From: an uncultured Oscillospiraceae bacterium
GTDB taxonomy: Bacteria; Bacillota; Clostridia; Oscillospirales; Oscillospiraceae
Reading direction: 5' to 3'
Assembly: GCA_910588635.1 (NCBI GenBank)
Contig: CAJUPW010000026.1
Coordinates: 1-41,541 of the forward strand
Length of the DNA: 41,541 nucleotides
Part shown: positions 38,612 to 41,541 of the stretch, piece after piece
Layout of the letters: each line of letters starts with the position of its first letter
Numbering within the stretch: position 1 is the first letter of the stretch
Position numbers and translations under genes: made by a program
Notes under the pieces: model-generated
What the model was told of the DNA's origin: nothing
What the model saw: only the letters and a program-made list of their open reading frames with translations
Database searches by the model: none

Positions 38612-41541
38612 GGTCACGGTGGAGGCCACCACCCAGGTCGTCATTACGGAGTACGCCGTTGAGACCCGGAAGGTCAACCTGATAAAGGGGTCATCCAAGA
38701 CCCTCCAGGCCTATGTGGTGGAGAACGGCCAGTGGAAGGACGACAATAATATTACCTGGTCCCTGGGGAAAACAGGTATCGTGAGCATCACGCCGAGTAC
38801 CGGCAAAGAGATTACGGTGGCGGCGCTGGCCGAGGGCGAGGTTACGCTCACCGCGAAGCATACAACGAGCGGGAAAGAACGCACGGTGACCTGTGTGGTC
38901 AGTCCGGAGTCCTCCGGCGGGAATGAACCCGGCGGCGAGGACCCCAAGCCCCCCGCCGGCGATACGCTGCCCGCCGGCGTCACGGCGCAGGTGAAGATCA
39001 CGGCCCCTGTCGCCGGGGCAGAGGGCGTATACGCGATGGAACCGGGCACAGAGGATATCAAGCTGGAAGTCACGTTTACAAAGGGCGGCTCTACGACCCC
39101 GGGAACCTTCGAGTGGTCGTCGAAAGACGGCGGGTTCGCCATATACATCGACGGCAGCAATCGGTATGAGGTTCCTATCGTGTGGAAGAGCAGCGACGAG
39201 AACGCGGTGAAGGTCAAATCGGTGGTCTCCGGCGCCAACGGCAGGTATGTCCTTGTGGCCGACCAGCCCGGAAAGTCCACCCTCTCGGTGTCCGTCGCCG
39301 GATCGCAGCCAGGTACGCTGACGGTTGAGGTCAAGGGCTTCAGCCTGAAAGCCAACAGGTTTGAATTGTATGAAAACGGCAGTATGGAGCTGAAGGACGC
39401 CGTCGTGCCTTACGGCGGCGCGGACGCCGGCGACCTGACCTGCTGGTCGGACAACTCCACCGTGGCCGCCTGTGTGGGCGGCAAAATCGAGGCCTATAAG
39501 CCCGGCACCACCACCTTTACGGTCAGCGACCCCAAGCGGGGCTTCCGGGCCAGCTTTGACGTTGTGGTCAAGGCCGACCCCAACGCCACCATTCCCTCCA
39601 CCGGCTCCATCACCATCAAGAGCAGCCAGACGCTGGAGTTTTCCGATCTCCTGTCCAGCTTCCGCCGGCAGGCGGGAGGAAAGCTGTCCCACATCACCGG
39701 CATCAACATGGCCTCCAGCGGCGGCGGCGTCTACTACAAGTACAACACTGCCACCGGGGCCGGCGCCGGCGTGGGAGCGGAGAACTACTATCACCCCTAC
39801 CGGGCGGGCGGCATCCCCTACGGCCAGCGGTCTCTGGAGGACCTGACCTTTGTGCCCAAGAAGGACTTTGCCGGACTGGTGACCATCAACTACACCGGCG
39901 TTTCAGAGGAGGGCAAGAACTATGTCTGTCAGCTGCTTGTCACGGTAGACCCGGAGAGCGGCTCCAGCGCCGGCATTTCCCTCACCACGCCCTACAACAC
40001 CGCCCTGCGGCTCAACGGCGACGACTTTAACCGCGTGTGCCGGGAGCGGCTGGGGGTCAAGCTGGACCACGTGGTATTCTCCCAGCCTCCGGAGCGCCAG
40101 GGCACCCTGTATACCGACTATGTCGGCCCCGGGAATTACGGCAAGGCGGTCTCCCCCAGCGCCCGGTACAGCCTGAAGCAGGTGGACGACATCTGGTTTG
40201 TCCCCGCCCCCGGCTTCAGCGGGACGGTCACGCTCTACTATACCGCCTACGGCACGGGGACCAATGCCGGCTCCTTTGCCGGGCAGGCGAGCATTACCGT
40301 GAGCCCGGAGAACGGCGTGGCCATCGGCGGCCTGAGCTTTGACACCGTCCGGGGCGGCGTGGCCCGCTTTGATGATGAGCGGTTCAACACCTACTGCCGC
40401 GAGGTACTCCGGGAGGAGAGCTGGTACGACAGGCAGACCCTCAGCCGCATCCGCTTCGACGCGCTGCCCTCCGCCCGCGAGGGGGTGCTCTACTATGACT
40501 ACCGCTCCTCCACCAGCACCGGGACCCGGGCCGATACCGGGACCTCCTACTACTACGGCGCCCGCAATCCCCGCATCGACTGGCTGACCTTCGTTCCGGC
40601 GGCGGACTTTGTCGGCACGGTGAGGATTCCCTTCACCGGCTGGACCAGCGACGGAACCAGCTTTACCGGCAACGTGGAGGTCAACGTCCGGGGCGGCACC
40701 GGCTACGGGGATATCCAATACGTATGCGCGCCCGGCCGGTCAGTGAGCTTCCGCAGCACCGACTTTGCCAACCTGAGCCGGGACCTGACGGGCCGCACCA
40801 TAAACTATATCATTTTCCGGGACCTGCCCGCCAGCTCCGACGGCTCCCTGTACTACAACAGCAGCAGGATCAGCACCACGGGCGCGCGGTATCAGAACAG
40901 CAATATCGGCCGGCTGTCCTTCCGGGCCTCAAGCAGCTTTTCCGGCGCGATAGATATCCCCTTTGAGGGCCGGTCCGCCGGCGACGAGACCTTCAGCGGC
41001 GTCATCACGATCACCACCGGAAGCTCCGGCGGCTCCGGAAGCGGCAGCGGCTGGTGGAACATCCGCTACACCTCCAGAGACGGCGAGGCGGCGGTCTTTG
41101 ACCGGTACGACTTCGACAGCCTGTCCCAGTGGGACACCGGGAGGAACGTGCGCTCGGTACGCTTCCAGGTCCCCTCCGCCAGCCAGGGCGACCTGTACCG
41201 CAATTATCGGTCCTCCTCCAACCAGGGGACCCGGATCAGCTCCAATAGCACCTCCATCTCCCGGAGCGGCCTGGACCAGGTGGCCTTTGTCCCGGCCCGG
41301 AACTATACAGGGACGGTGTACATCGACTTTACCGCCACCTCCGACGACGGCTCGCTCCTGGACGGAACGCTGGAAATCTCGGTGGAGCGGGGTACATGGG
41401 ACGTGCCCACCGTGCCGACGAGGTTTTACGATGTGGCCGACAACGCCTACTACGCCGACGCGGTAAAGTGGGCGGTGAGCAACGGAATCACCAGCGGCAC
41501 CAGCTCCACCACCTTCTCCCCCAACAATATCTGCACCAGGG
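38583..41541 (+). CDS. Second SLH surface protein, 3' part, runs off the window
   Basis: Open in one frame from 38583 to the window edge (at least 986 codons, no stop), continuing the gene at 37808 after its frameshift. Ig-like domains come first (for example NITWSLGKTGIVSITP and VVWKSSDENAVKVKSVVSG). Five tandem repeats of roughly 100 residues follow at about 39600-39950, 39975-40310, 40320-40695, 40707-41020 and 41053-41388. Each has the scheme dF, then iF...P....G.LYY, FvP...fsGtv.i.f and G.f.G.v.i.v. A Gly/Ser hinge (GGSGSGSG) lies before the fifth. The window ends in an SLH motif, FYDVADNAYYADAVKWAVSNGI, so here the wall anchor is C-terminal, unlike the first protein. Without the upstream part it lacks a signal peptide and would not be exported. 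Confidence 0.85.

Noticed and set aside
39472..41466. Several overlapping open frames of 80-170 codons in other frames
   Set aside because: They are Pro/Arg/Ala-rich shadows of the long frame that encodes the repeat region and runs off the window.
1..41541. CRISPR arrays, tRNA or rRNA genes, phage or integrase genes
   Set aside because: None were seen on either strand: no regularly spaced repeats, no tRNA-like cloverleaf ending in CCA, no integrase or structural phage gene.

Overview
The window is chromosomal DNA from a GC-rich, spore-forming Firmicute. It most resembles the Oscillospiraceae (Flavonifractor, Lawsonibacter, Oscillibacter and similar gut clostridia). The reasons are the complete spoIIIAA-AH sporulation operon, Firmicute-type ribosome binding sites and sigma-A promoters, a T-box leader, S-layer-homology surface proteins, and strong G/C preference at third codon positions. 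The genus is an inference from gene content and style; no search was run.

Layout. 1-3990: a small secreted protein, then a leftward cysteine operon (cysE-cysS) behind a cysteine T-box. Its 3' end carries an inserted DUF559 endonuclease-like gene with an inverted-repeat element, flanked by a second copy of the cysS 3' end. 4095-5237: an adenosylcobalamin riboswitch controls a DUF4430 (transcobalamin-like) protein and an ECF-type S component, a probable corrinoid uptake unit. 5248-6633: an NSS-family transporter. 6718-8855: a radical SAM protein plus a DUF4130 partner of the putative DNA-repair type. 8955-14801: an uncharacterised ABC importer (DUF3798 lipoprotein, double ATPase, two permeases, small anchored protein). 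14819-19303: a cytosolic dipeptidase, then serC, a small HTH regulator, serA (serine synthesis) and a TfoX C-terminal-domain protein.

19307-24706: spoIIIAA-AH, the mother-cell half of the channel that joins mother cell and forespore during engulfment, followed by an Asp23/Gls24 gene. 24712-29454: a leftward chemotaxis operon, cheA-cheW-cheR-cheB. 29513-31901: a rightward set with a FliK-like protein, a free-standing FlhB C-terminal domain and a PilZ (cyclic-di-GMP) protein; this suggests motility or export control beside chemotaxis.

31952-41541: two very large SLH surface proteins. The first (1930 aa) has three N-terminal SLH repeats followed by beta-helix-like and Ig/FN3-like modules. The second has Ig-like domains, five tandem repeats of about 100 aa and an SLH motif running off the window. 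It is broken by what looks like a single inserted G near 38571-38574. Codon choice changes over roughly 36.2-39.4 kb, across the boundary of these two genes, which suggests a mosaic origin.

The points most worth a second look are the endonuclease/repeat cassette that duplicates the cysS end, the DUF3798 transporter of unknown substrate, the FlhB-like switch lacking the NPTH motif, the frameshifted surface protein, and three promoters that overlap terminator-like hairpins.
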